From contig JAIEQQ010000003.1 in NCBI GenBank assembly GCA_019747615.1, positions 1 through 6,901 of the forward strand: a stretch of 6,901 nucleotides of DNA, read 5' to 3'. Shown piece after piece: positions 1 through 5,533 of this stretch. The stretch comes from Phycisphaerales bacterium (GTDB lineage: Bacteria > Planctomycetota > Phycisphaerae > Phycisphaerales > UBA1924). Position 1 is the first letter of the stretch. Each line of letters starts with the position of its first letter. Position numbers and translations under genes: made by a program. The notes under the pieces are model-generated. The model was not told the DNA's origin and ran no database searches. It saw nothing but the letters and a program-made list of their open reading frames with translations.

Positions 1-787
1 GCACCCCCACCGGCAACGCTGGGGCCACCGCCAGCGGCTCGCCCCGCTCGCCGCGATGGATGACCATCGGCGTTTGGAACGCCTCTGAAAGCATTGACTC
101 GTTCATCACGCGCGACGTGGCTTCGTGCGCGATTAACTCGCCCCGGCCTGAGAGCAGCACCGTTTGATCGCTCAACCGGGCCGCGAGCGACAGATCGTGC
201 ATGACCACGACGACCGTCCGCCCGCTCTGAGCCTCCTCTCGAAGCGTCGCCAGTGCAAGAACGGCGTGGCGCGGGTCCATCGCGCTGAAGGGCTCATCGG
301 CGAGGATCACCGTTTCCTCCGGGGGCGGCAGCGCGCTGTCGAGCTGCGCCAGCACACGGGCCAGCGCCACGCGCTGCTGCTGACCGGCCGAGAGCTGCGC
401 GAACGGGACATCGGCGAGCGAGGTGAGCTCGGTGCGCTCCAGCGCGCGATCGATGCTCGCAGGCGTCGGGCCTCGCGCGATCCGCCCGAGTTCAACGACC
501 TGCCGCACGCAGAAATCCTCGGCCAGCGACGGCGATTGCGGGATGTAGGCGATTCGCGCCGCCCGCGCCCCGGGCTTCAGCGTGCGCGGGTCCGCATCGC
601 CGAGGCGAACGGTGCCCTGCCGGGGCGTGAGCGTGCCCAGCAGCAATCGCACAAGCGTGGACTTGCCGGCCGCGTTCGGCCCCAGCACGCACGTGAGCGC
701 GCCGGGCACAAGCTGAACCGTGAGCCCATCGAGCACGGGATGGCCCGGCCGATACCAAAACGAGAGTTGATCGCAGCGCAAGCTCAC
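1..787 (-). CDS. ABC transporter ATP-binding protein, iron/heme/B12-importer type (C-terminus beyond window)
   Basis: This is the ATPase subunit that would drive an importer of the FecCD/BtuCD class (iron-siderophore, heme or cobalamin), acting on the cytoplasmic face of the membrane. Reading from a GTG at 787, the frame stays open to the window edge (262 codons). All ABC motifs are present: Walker A GPNAAGKST (residues 36-44), Q-loop YIPQ (81-84), signature LSAGQQQR (132-139), Walker B VILADEP (160-166), D-loop SAMD (168-171) and H-loop MHD (196-198). A proline-rich insert between the signature helix (ARVLAQL) and Walker B resembles HmuV-type heme-importer ATPases, but substrate is not proven. 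An in-frame TGA lies 9 bases before the GTG, so GTG (or a TTG two codons later) must be the start; the ATG pair just upstream is out of frame. No clear Shine-Dalgarno is seen. Permease and binding-protein genes are not in the window. The gene diverges from the oxidoreductase gene at 915. Confidence 0.87.
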   Translation of the reverse strand, partial: MSLRCDQLSFWYRPGHPVLDGLTVQLVPGALTCVLGPNAAGKSTLVRLLLGTLTPRQGTVRLGDADPRTLKPGARAARIAYIPQSPSLAEDFCVRQVVELGRIARGPTPASIDRALERTELTSLADVPFAQLSAGQQQRVALARVLAQLDSALPPPEETVILADEPFSAMDPRHAVLALATLREEAQSGRTVVVVMHDLSLAARLSDQTVLLSGRGELIAHEATSRVMNESMLSEAFQTPMVIHRGERGEPLAVAPALPVGV

Positions 788-803
788 GCGGCATCATTGA
801 CAA

Positions 804-851
804 TTCGCCACTTCGCCACTTCGCCACTTTGCCACTTTGCCACTTTGCCAC
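804..851. repeat. Six tandem 8-bp units in a divergent intergenic region
   Basis: Three copies of TTCGCCAC (804-827) are followed by three copies of TTTGCCAC (828-851), perfect apart from the C/T difference between the two blocks. The array lies between two divergent genes, starting 17 bases upstream of the ABC-ATPase start codon and ending 63 bases before the oxidoreductase ATG. It must therefore fall within a leader or promoter. The unit is not a multiple of three, and the frames crossing it are not real genes. Confidence 0.9.
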
Positions 852-914
852 TTCTCTTGCCTTCCCCCCTCCCCCCCGCGCCACCCGCCCCGGCCCCGTC
901 TAAGGTTCCACCCT

Positions 915-2045
915 ATGGATCAGGCACGCACAGTTGCAGTCACCGGCGCCACCGGCTTTGTCGGGCGCGAGGTCGTTCGCCAGCTTCTGGACGCCGGCTT
1001 CTCCGTCCGGGCACTCGTCCGCGACACGGCCAAGGCGCGCGACGTGCTCGCCACCAATCCGCGCCTCACGCTCGTGCAGGGCCACATCCACGACGGCAAC
1101 GCCCCCGCCCAGCTCGTCACCGGGGCCGACGTTTGCATCAACTTGCTCGGCATCATCCGCGAAGTGCAAGAAGGTCCTTACGGCGGCCAGACCTTCGCCC
1201 GCATCCACGTTGACGCCACCCAAGTCCTCCTCACCGCCTGCGCCGCGCAGGGTGTTCGCCGCTTTGTCCAGATGTCCGCCCTCGGCGTCGCCCCCGACGG
1301 ACGCGCCGCCTACCAGCGCACCAAGTTCGAGGCCGAACTACTCGTCCGCCGCAGCGGCCTGGATTGGACCATCATCCGCCCCGGCATGATCCACGGCCCC
1401 CAAGGCGAGTTCACCCAGATGGTCCGCGGCTGGGCCATGGGCTCCATCAGCCCCTACTGGTTCATGCCGTACTTCACGCGCCTGGTCGAACACGACGACG
1501 GCATCGCATTGGGCCGTGTCTCCTTCGAGCCCGCACGCGTCGCGCCAGTGCGCGTTGAAGACGTCGCCCGTGCGTTTGTCGCCAGCCTCACCGTCGCCGA
1601 CAGCATCGGCGAGATCTACAACATCACCGGCCCCGAGTCCTTGGGCTGGGACAAGATGCTGACCTTCTACAGCGAAAACATCCCCGGCTCCAGCAAGCTG
1701 CCCGTGCTCGGCCTCCCCGGCGAGCCGCACATCTACGTCGCGCGATTGGCCGGGTTTCTGGGTCTGGGCGCATGGCTGCCGTTTGATGATGGCATGCCGA
1801 CGATGGCCCAGGAAGACAGCACCGCCGACCTCACCAAAGTGCGGGCCCACCTGGGCGTGCAGCCCCGAGGCTTCCGGGAGTGCTCGCGAGTATCTGCCCT
1901 TGATGGTCTGAAGGGCATTGGCTGTTTGGCCCGGACCTTCGCCGAGCCTCAGGCCCGGCGTCCGAGGTTGCGGGATTCGCGGTTACTCGCGTTAGAACGT
2001 GTTGCGTTTTCGGATCCACGTTGCCGGATCGGTCTTGGCCAGTAG
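915..2045 (+). CDS. NAD(P)-binding SDR-type oxidoreductase, NDUFA9/epimerase-like, probably frameshifted near its 3' end
   Basis: This is an extended/atypical short-chain dehydrogenase resembling the family of the complex I 39-kDa subunit (NDUFA9) and related NAD(P)H-binding proteins. Its substrate is unknown. The Rossmann motif TGATGFVG is at residues 10-17, followed by a likely active-site Ser121 and the Tyr133-xxx-Lys137 pair; RPGMIHGP (155-162) and PVRVEDVARAF (211-221) are typical later blocks. I chose the ATG at 915 because the dinucleotide-binding strand begins within ten residues of it. The open frame extends further upstream only through the 8-bp repeat and a pyrimidine-rich tract. 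After GFRE (319-322) the sequence becomes family-unlike and runs 54 bases into the convergent neuC. Skipping one base at 1881 instead reads AREYLPLMV and stops at 1909-1911, giving about 331 residues. The true C-terminus is therefore probably at 1911, with the annotated tail an artefact of an indel or sequencing error. Confidence 0.82.
   Translation: MDQARTVAVTGATGFVGREVVRQLLDAGFSVRALVRDTAKARDVLATNPRLTLVQGHIHDGNAPAQLVTGADVCINLLGIIREVQEGPYGGQTFARIHVDATQVLLTACAAQGVRRFVQMSALGVAPDGRAAYQRTKFEAELLVRRSGLDWTIIRPGMIHGPQGEFTQMVRGWAMGSISPYWFMPYFTRLVEHDDGIALGRVSFEPARVAPVRVEDVARAFVASLTVADSIGEIYNITGPESLGWDKMLTFYSENIPGSSKLPVLGLPGEPHIYVARLAGFLGLGAWLPFDDGMPTMAQEDSTADLTKVRAHLGVQPRGFRECSRVSALDGLKGIGCLARTFAEPQARRPRLRDSRLLALERVAFSDPRCRIGLGQ
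1932..1964. terminator. Stem-loop between convergent genes, possible bidirectional terminator
   Basis: CGGAC (1932-1936) pairs with GTCCG (1960-1964). Inside it, GCCG-A-GCC pairs with GGC-C-CGGC around a TCA loop, with a four-base bulge on the left arm. It lies 20 bases past the probable true stop of the oxidoreductase (1911) and 28 bases beyond the neuC stop (1992-1994, minus strand), the usual position for a shared terminator. No T-run follows on either strand, so intrinsic termination is uncertain. Confidence 0.45.
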
Positions 2046-3248
2046 CGCCGCGATGCGAGCCCCCGCCTTGCCGTCGCCATACGGGTGCGTTCCGAAGCCC
2101 TCGCGATCAAGCGAGAGCGCCCAGTCCACCTTTGAGCCGAGGATCCCCAGCTCCGCTTCGGGGCAATCGACAACATTCTCGCACCGCTCGCGCCCGTCCT
2201 GGCGCGGGCCGATGTTCACCACGCGCATCCCCAGCGCCGCCGCCTCGATCAACCCCGCCGACGAGTTGCCAATCATCAGGCCCGCGTCGCGCTCGCTGGC
2301 GACCATCCGCTTCAACAGCGAGAGGAACAACTCTCGCGGCAGGTGCTCAACGAACGTCCACAGCCGGGGCGAAGCATCACTGCGATCGCGACCTTTCTGC
2401 TCAGCGACCGCCCACGGCTTGTCAGCCCGCCAGGTGTACCGCACGATCCGCCCGCTCAACGCGCAGCGATGCTCCAGCGCCTCGCGAATGATCGCGCCGC
2501 CCGCGTCGGCGTTCGGCGCCAGACAGATCACATCGCCCGCGGACATCTCATCCACAGCGCACATCATCGCGTACACCATCGCCCGCTCGCGCGCCGCCGG
2601 CAGGCCCGATGGATGCAGCAGGACGACCGTCTGCGGATCGCCAAAGGGGGCCGCGTCGGCGTCGCTCAATGGCTGGATCTCGCTCAAGCCATCGATCGCC
2701 GGCGAGCCGGTCACATGCACCGCCGCGTCAGGCTCGCCGAGCTTGATGACGCGCTCGCCGGATGATGCGGTCGCGACGCAGTGCAGGTGCGCGAGCTTGG
2801 TGATCGCGTGACGTATCGCCTCGTCGGCGATGCCCTCGGCCCGATCGCCGCCGTGGATGTGGCACACGCCGACACCCGCGATCGACCCCGCGACCGCGGC
2901 GGCGAACGCCTCGATTCGATCACCGAGCACCACGACCCAATCGGGCTTGAGCTTCGCGATCGCGCGAGCGAACCCGTCCACGCCGCGGGCAACCGCGAGC
3001 GCATCATCGGCCCGCGTGGCGTGCCCCGCACGCTGCATCGGCACGCGCGCATCGATCGCATACGCCGAAGCGACCTCGCGCTCCGTTCGCGCCGGAGCCA
3101 GCAGGTGCGACCCGCCAGCGGCGAGCAGCGCCGTCACATCCTTCCTTACACGCAGCCCATCAATCACCGGGCGCAGCAAGCCAAACTCGGCCCGAGAGCC
3201 GGTGACAACGAGGATGCGGCGGCGGAAGTTTTTAGCGCGTTCAGCCAT
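1992..3248 (-). CDS. neuC: UDP-N-acetylglucosamine 2-epimerase, hydrolysing (NeuC type)
   Basis: This cytoplasmic enzyme would hydrolyse and epimerise UDP-GlcNAc (or a diacetamido relative, as in LegG) to free ManNAc-type sugar plus UDP, the entry step to sialic-acid-like surface sugars. The 418 residues cover the full two-domain GT-B-like fold. The N-terminal motif TGSRAEFG (16-23) is diagnostic of NeuC. It is followed by GDRIEA (109-114), HIHGGD (130-135) and DEAIRHAITKLAH (142-154). A His at 212 lies where the conserved catalytic histidine of the family is expected. The UDP-binding region IGNSSAGLIEA (326-336) and the GxR block NIGPRQDGR (345-353) complete the family pattern. Start: ATG at 3248, with an alternative TTG two codons upstream at 3254; neither has a clear Shine-Dalgarno, and both lie inside a potential stem with the leader. 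No neuB or neuA is adjacent, so the end product cannot be told. The choice between NeuC and LegG specificity is open. Confidence 0.88.
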   Translation of the reverse strand: MAERAKNFRRRILVVTGSRAEFGLLRPVIDGLRVRKDVTALLAAGGSHLLAPARTEREVASAYAIDARVPMQRAGHATRADDALAVARGVDGFARAIAKLKPDWVVVLGDRIEAFAAAVAGSIAGVGVCHIHGGDRAEGIADEAIRHAITKLAHLHCVATASSGERVIKLGEPDAAVHVTGSPAIDGLSEIQPLSDADAAPFGDPQTVVLLHPSGLPAARERAMVYAMMCAVDEMSAGDVICLAPNADAGGAIIREALEHRCALSGRIVRYTWRADKPWAVAEQKGRDRSDASPRLWTFVEHLPRELFLSLLKRMVASERDAGLMIGNSSAGLIEAAALGMRVVNIGPRQDGRERCENVVDCPEAELGILGSKVDWALSLDREGFGTHPYGDGKAGARIAALLAKTDPATWIRKRNTF

Positions 3249-3310
3249 AGCCAAGATATTGGAAACCGCCCGGGATCCGCCGAGAGAGGCGGCTGGCTAT
3301 GGAGATCCCG
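3245..3310 (-). promoter_or_regulatory. neuC leader structure that could mask the start codon
   Basis: In the neuC mRNA, CCATAGCCA (3302-3294) is a perfect 9-base complement of TGGCTATGG (3253-3245), which contains the ATG. A second stem pairs CGGGATC (3310-3304) with GATCCCG (3277-3271) and has an inner CGCC/GGCG stem (3291-3288 with 3281-3278). The masking strand sits in an internal loop of this second hairpin, so the two pairings interleave: they either exclude each other or form a pseudoknot. The repeats are seen directly; a regulatory role is inference. It matches no riboswitch class I recognise. Confidence 0.5.
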
Positions 3311-3383
3311 ATAGCTGCATCCGCATCCAGCAGCGAACCAGGCGAAATCGACACTGATCCACAGGTGACAAAGCCTGTCGCAC

Positions 3384-3410
3384 AAAAAAATGTTCGGCGA
3401 TTCAGCCGAA
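3384..3410 (-). terminator. Terminator-like hairpin upstream of neuC
   Basis: On the minus strand, TTCGGC (3410-3405) and GCCGAA (3398-3393) form a six-pair stem with a six-base loop, followed two bases later by seven T's (3390-3384). This fits a Rho-independent terminator about 135 bases before the neuC start. A further stem, GTCGCA (3377-3382, plus strand) with TGCGAC (3422-3427), encloses the whole unit and would compete with T-tract exposure. It could be an attenuator or simply the end of upstream transcription. Confidence 0.5.
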
Positions 3411-3530
3411 AAACACGGCCTTGCGACGGGCATTTTTGATATCCGACAGAAAATCTACATGAACTGTACATGGGATTGGGCCCATCGACATAGAAACCAC
3501 GCTAGGTAGTGGTAGACTCACCGCGTTAGC

Positions 3531-3567
3531 AAAAAAAGAGGCACGGTCGTTCAAGCGACCGCGCCTC
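3531..3567 (-). terminator. Strong intrinsic terminator reading on the minus strand
   Basis: The arms 3538-3549 and 3556-3567 pair at 11 of 12 positions (one A-C mismatch) around a six-base loop. On the minus strand the stem is followed directly by seven T's (3537-3531). The only minus-strand genes upstream are pyrE-gatB, whose last stop is 340 bases away across the tRNA, so it probably ends that operon or an unseen antisense RNA. On the plus strand the hairpin sits just 5 bases ahead of the tRNA and has no T-run. Confidence 0.7.
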
Positions 3568-3572
3568 CTCTA

Positions 3573-3646
3573 GGCCCCGTAGCTCAATTGGATAGAGTAC
3601 GGCCCTGCTATGGTCGAGGTTGCGGGTTCGAGTCCCGCCGGGGCTA
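3573..3646 (+). tRNA. Class I tRNA with arginine-type body and GCU anticodon
   Basis: A complete 74-nt cloverleaf is present. The acceptor arms 3573-3579 and 3639-3645 pair at all seven positions, with G1-U72 a wobble. D stem: 3582-3585 with 3595-3598. Anticodon stem: 3600-3604 with 3612-3616. T stem: 3622-3626 with 3634-3638, with T-loop TTCGAGT. The anticodon loop CTGCTAT (3605-3611) gives anticodon GCT, which reads AGC/AGU (Ser). However, the variable region is only five bases (AGGTT, 3617-3621), whereas bacterial tRNA-Ser carries a long variable arm needed by SerRS. The body matches bacterial tRNA-Arg: GTAGCTC D-arm start, GGATAGAGT with A20, G10-U25 wobble, discriminator A73. C35 and U36 are arginine identity bases also found in anticodons for AGR codons. 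No CCA is encoded. Gene-finders would likely name it tRNA-Ser(GCT) by anticodon; I expect the body to score as Arg. A one-base change at position 34 would make an ordinary tRNA-Arg (UCU or CCU). Confidence 0.88.
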
Positions 3647-3906
3647 TTCCAAGCGTCTTGAGTCACTCCGTCATCGTCACTATCGACTATCAGCTATAAG
3701 CTATCACCAACAGTTTCCCACCCCAGAATATCATCGTGGTATACCACAAGCAAGTGCATTCATGCGATCGTGTACAACGCACTCGCTCTGTATCCCTGCA
3801 AACATCGCGCAATCAACTCAGAGCAACGATTGACGACTGGTAAACCGCAGCGAATTGGCGTGTTTTTTTGATCATTGGTTTTTGTTCGGACATCAGCCCT
3901 ACCCCC
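3647..3906. other. Non-coding stretch between the tRNA and gatB
   Basis: No credible coding region is seen on either strand. The stretch is AT-richer than the genes. It contains the 7-bp tandem repeat (3678-3705), two plus-strand T-runs near 3863-3869 and 3880-3885 without a convincing stem before them, and the 3' flank of gatB. If gatB transcription ends only at the hairpin at 3531-3567, this stretch is its 3' untranslated region and the transcript passes antisense through the tRNA. Confidence 0.55.
3678..3705. repeat. Four tandem 7-bp units downstream of the tRNA
   Basis: The units are CACTATC, GACTATC, AGCTATA and AGCTATC, degenerate copies sharing a CTAT core in strict 7-bp phase. On the other strand they read as GATAG-type heptamers. 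The array is in non-coding DNA 32 bases past the tRNA. Its sequence is unrelated to the 8-bp array at 804-851, but the design is similar. Confidence 0.75.
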
Positions 3907-5499
3907 CTACCCCCGCAGCGCCTTCAAGATCCTCTCCCGCATCATCGCGGCGTCCGCATTGCCCGCCGCGAGCTTCATTGCACTGCCCACGATCCGCCCC
4001 AGGGCCTGATCCTTGCCCGCCCGCACATCCTCCGCCGCTTTGGCGTTGTCGGCGATCGCTTGCCTCACCCACGCGTCGATCGCGCCATCATCACGCACCA
4101 GCAGCATCGATCGCGAAGTCGCCAGCGCCTCAACACCCGCGGCTGCAGCCTCGCCGCCGGCAATCAGGCCGAAGAGTTCGTCGGAATGGGCCGCGGAGAT
4201 CTTGCCCGCATCGCGCAGCGATGCCAGCTCGCCGAGGTGCTTGGCGTTGACGCCCAGATCGCTCACGAGAACGGGCTGGGCGTGCTGGCCGTGCTCGGCA
4301 ATGGCGCTGGCGGTGCGCTCGTTGGCCCGCTTGGCGCCGGACTGCAAGATCAAGTTCGCGATCAACCGCGCCGCCTGATGGCGCGCCACGCCCCGCAAGC
4401 AGGCCTCGTCCACGCTGGCATCGAACAGATCGCTCACCGCCCGGTCGTCGGTGATCGCCTCGGCCTCCTTGGGTGTCAGCGCATAATCGCTCACCAACGC
4501 CGTCGCCTTCGCGCGTGGCGATGCCGGCAGCGAGTCTCGTACCGACGCCAGCCACGCCTCATCGATCACCACCGGCAGCAGATCCGGGTCCGGAAAGTAC
4601 CGGTAGTCCGCAGCATCTTCCTTCTGGCGCTGAAGAAACGTCATCATCTTCACATCATCCCACCCGCGCGTGGTCTTGTTCCCCGGGCTCATCTCGCGCC
4701 CGTCCTCAAGCCATCGCCCCGGCTGCTCGCGCAGCTCAAACTCGATCGCGTTCTTCAGCGAGCGGAACGAGTTGAGATTCTTCACCTCAACGATCGGCGT
4801 CTTGACCAGCGTGCCGCCTTCAAGCTCCAGCACGCAGTTGATGTTGGGCTCAAACCGCATGTGCCCCTTCTGCATCACGCCCTCGGTCACGCGCAGAAAG
4901 CGGCACAGGTTCCGAAGGTCCTGCGCGAACGCGACGCACTCATCGGCGTCACGAAAATCCGGCGCCGTGACGATCTCCAGCAGCGCCGTGCCGGCGCGAT
5001 TGAGATCGACGATCGAGCCATCCAGCTCCCCGGCTCCCGCCGCGATACCCGGCGCCTCGTGCATCAGCTTGCCCGCGTCTTCTTCCAGGTGCGCGCGGAT
5101 GATCCCGATCCGGCGCGTGCCCTCGCCCGAGGCGACATCCACCGCCCCATCAAAGCACAGCGGCAGGTCGTACTGGCTGATCTGATACCCCTTGGGCAAA
5201 TCCGGATAGAAATACCCCTTGCGATCCCACTTGGTCAGCTTCGCGATCGAGCAGCCCAGCGACAGCCCGACGCCGATTGACTTGGTGATCGCTTGGCGGT
5301 TGATCACCGGAAGCGAGCCGGGCAGCCCAAGCACCACCGGGTCGATCGCGGTGTTCGGGCCCATCGCTTCGTGCGACGAACCGCCGTCACGCTCGGAGCT
5401 GGCCACGCTCGGTGCGCGGCTGAACATCTTGGTCCGCGTGTTCAACTCCACGTGGACCTCCATCCCAACGACCAGCCGAACGCTCTTGATCCCCGGCAT
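3907..5499 (-). CDS. gatB: Asp-tRNA(Asn)/Glu-tRNA(Gln) amidotransferase subunit B
   Basis: GatB binds the misacylated tRNA and activates its Asp or Glu side chain with ATP for amidation by ammonia from GatA, giving Asn-tRNA(Asn) and/or Gln-tRNA(Gln). The catalytic N-terminal domain (about 1-310) shows GMEVHVEL (12-19), LGLPGSLPV (57-65), YFYPDLPKGYQISQ (96-109), HLEEDAGKLMHE (137-148), DLNRAGTALLEIV (165-177), EVKNLNSFRSLKNA (238-251) and DYRYFPDPDLLPV (298-310). Glu14, His16 and the Glu-Glu-Asp at 139-141 sit where the metal and active-site residues of characterised GatB lie. The helical and YqeY-like C-terminal domain, which holds tRNA, runs to the end (about 340-530). At 530 residues it is longer than the usual 475-500, with extra residues near 30-48 and in the Ala-rich C-terminal half. 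Start: ATG at 5499, because homology begins at once, an AGGAAGG lies 11 bases upstream, and the longer frame would run into pyrE. gatA and gatC are not adjacent. Confidence 0.96.
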   Translation of the reverse strand: MPGIKSVRLVVGMEVHVELNTRTKMFSRAPSVASSERDGGSSHEAMGPNTAIDPVVLGLPGSLPVINRQAITKSIGVGLSLGCSIAKLTKWDRKGYFYPDLPKGYQISQYDLPLCFDGAVDVASGEGTRRIGIIRAHLEEDAGKLMHEAPGIAAGAGELDGSIVDLNRAGTALLEIVTAPDFRDADECVAFAQDLRNLCRFLRVTEGVMQKGHMRFEPNINCVLELEGGTLVKTPIVEVKNLNSFRSLKNAIEFELREQPGRWLEDGREMSPGNKTTRGWDDVKMMTFLQRQKEDAADYRYFPDPDLLPVVIDEAWLASVRDSLPASPRAKATALVSDYALTPKEAEAITDDRAVSDLFDASVDEACLRGVARHQAARLIANLILQSGAKRANERTASAIAEHGQHAQPVLVSDLGVNAKHLGELASLRDAGKISAAHSDELFGLIAGGEAAAAGVEALATSRSMLLVRDDGAIDAWVRQAIADNAKAAEDVRAGKDQALGRIVGSAMKLAAGNADAAMMRERILKALRG

Positions 5500-5533
5500 C
5501 GTTAACCGTCCCTTCCTGATCGCGCCAGCGCGC

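Larger units (their letters stand above)
3249..3572. other. Non-coding stretch between neuC and the tRNA
   Basis: I see no credible gene here on either strand. The short open frames lack family-like sequence or a ribosome site. The stretch is more AT-rich than its neighbours and holds the neuC leader hairpins, a minus-strand terminator-like stem-loop at 3384-3410 nested in a 6-bp stem (3377-3382 with 3422-3427), a short ATGGG/CCCAT hairpin at about 3470-3485, and a strong minus-strand terminator at 3531-3567. Promoters for neuC and the tRNA should lie here, but no good -35/-10 pair is recognisable. Confidence 0.6.

Noticed and set aside
837..914. An upstream extension of the oxidoreductase from an ATG-like start at 837
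   Set aside because: The added residues come from the octamer repeat and a C-rich tract. The family's Rossmann strand begins right after the ATG at 915.
164..1213. A 349-codon plus-strand open frame crossing the ABC gene and the repeat
   Set aside because: It reads antisense to a protein with all ABC motifs and enters the oxidoreductase in the wrong frame.
3476..3518. A tRNA promoter made of TTGGGC or TCGACA with TAGACT
   Set aside because: The spacings (over 20 bases) do not fit a sigma-70 promoter, and no alternative -10 box is convincing.
3573..3646. An ordinary tRNA-Ser(GCU) assignment
   Set aside because: There is no long variable arm and the discriminator is A. The anticodon alone supports Ser; the rest of the body supports Arg.
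3588..3833. An 81-codon open frame running through the tRNA
   Set aside because: It overlaps a complete tRNA and contains no protein-like sequence.
3845..3869. A plus-strand terminator ending in seven T's
   Set aside because: The sequence before the T-run forms only three or four pairs, and no plus-strand gene ends nearby apart from the tRNA 200 bases away.
5176..5178. Genome-wide reassignment of AGC from Ser to Arg
   Set aside because: AGC encodes the conserved serine in the GYQISQ motif of GatB and is common in the other genes, which argues that it still means Ser.
3868..5280. A 470-codon open frame on the plus strand antisense to gatB
   Set aside because: It is a shadow of gatB: Arg/His-rich without any family motif, while the opposite strand reads a textbook GatB.
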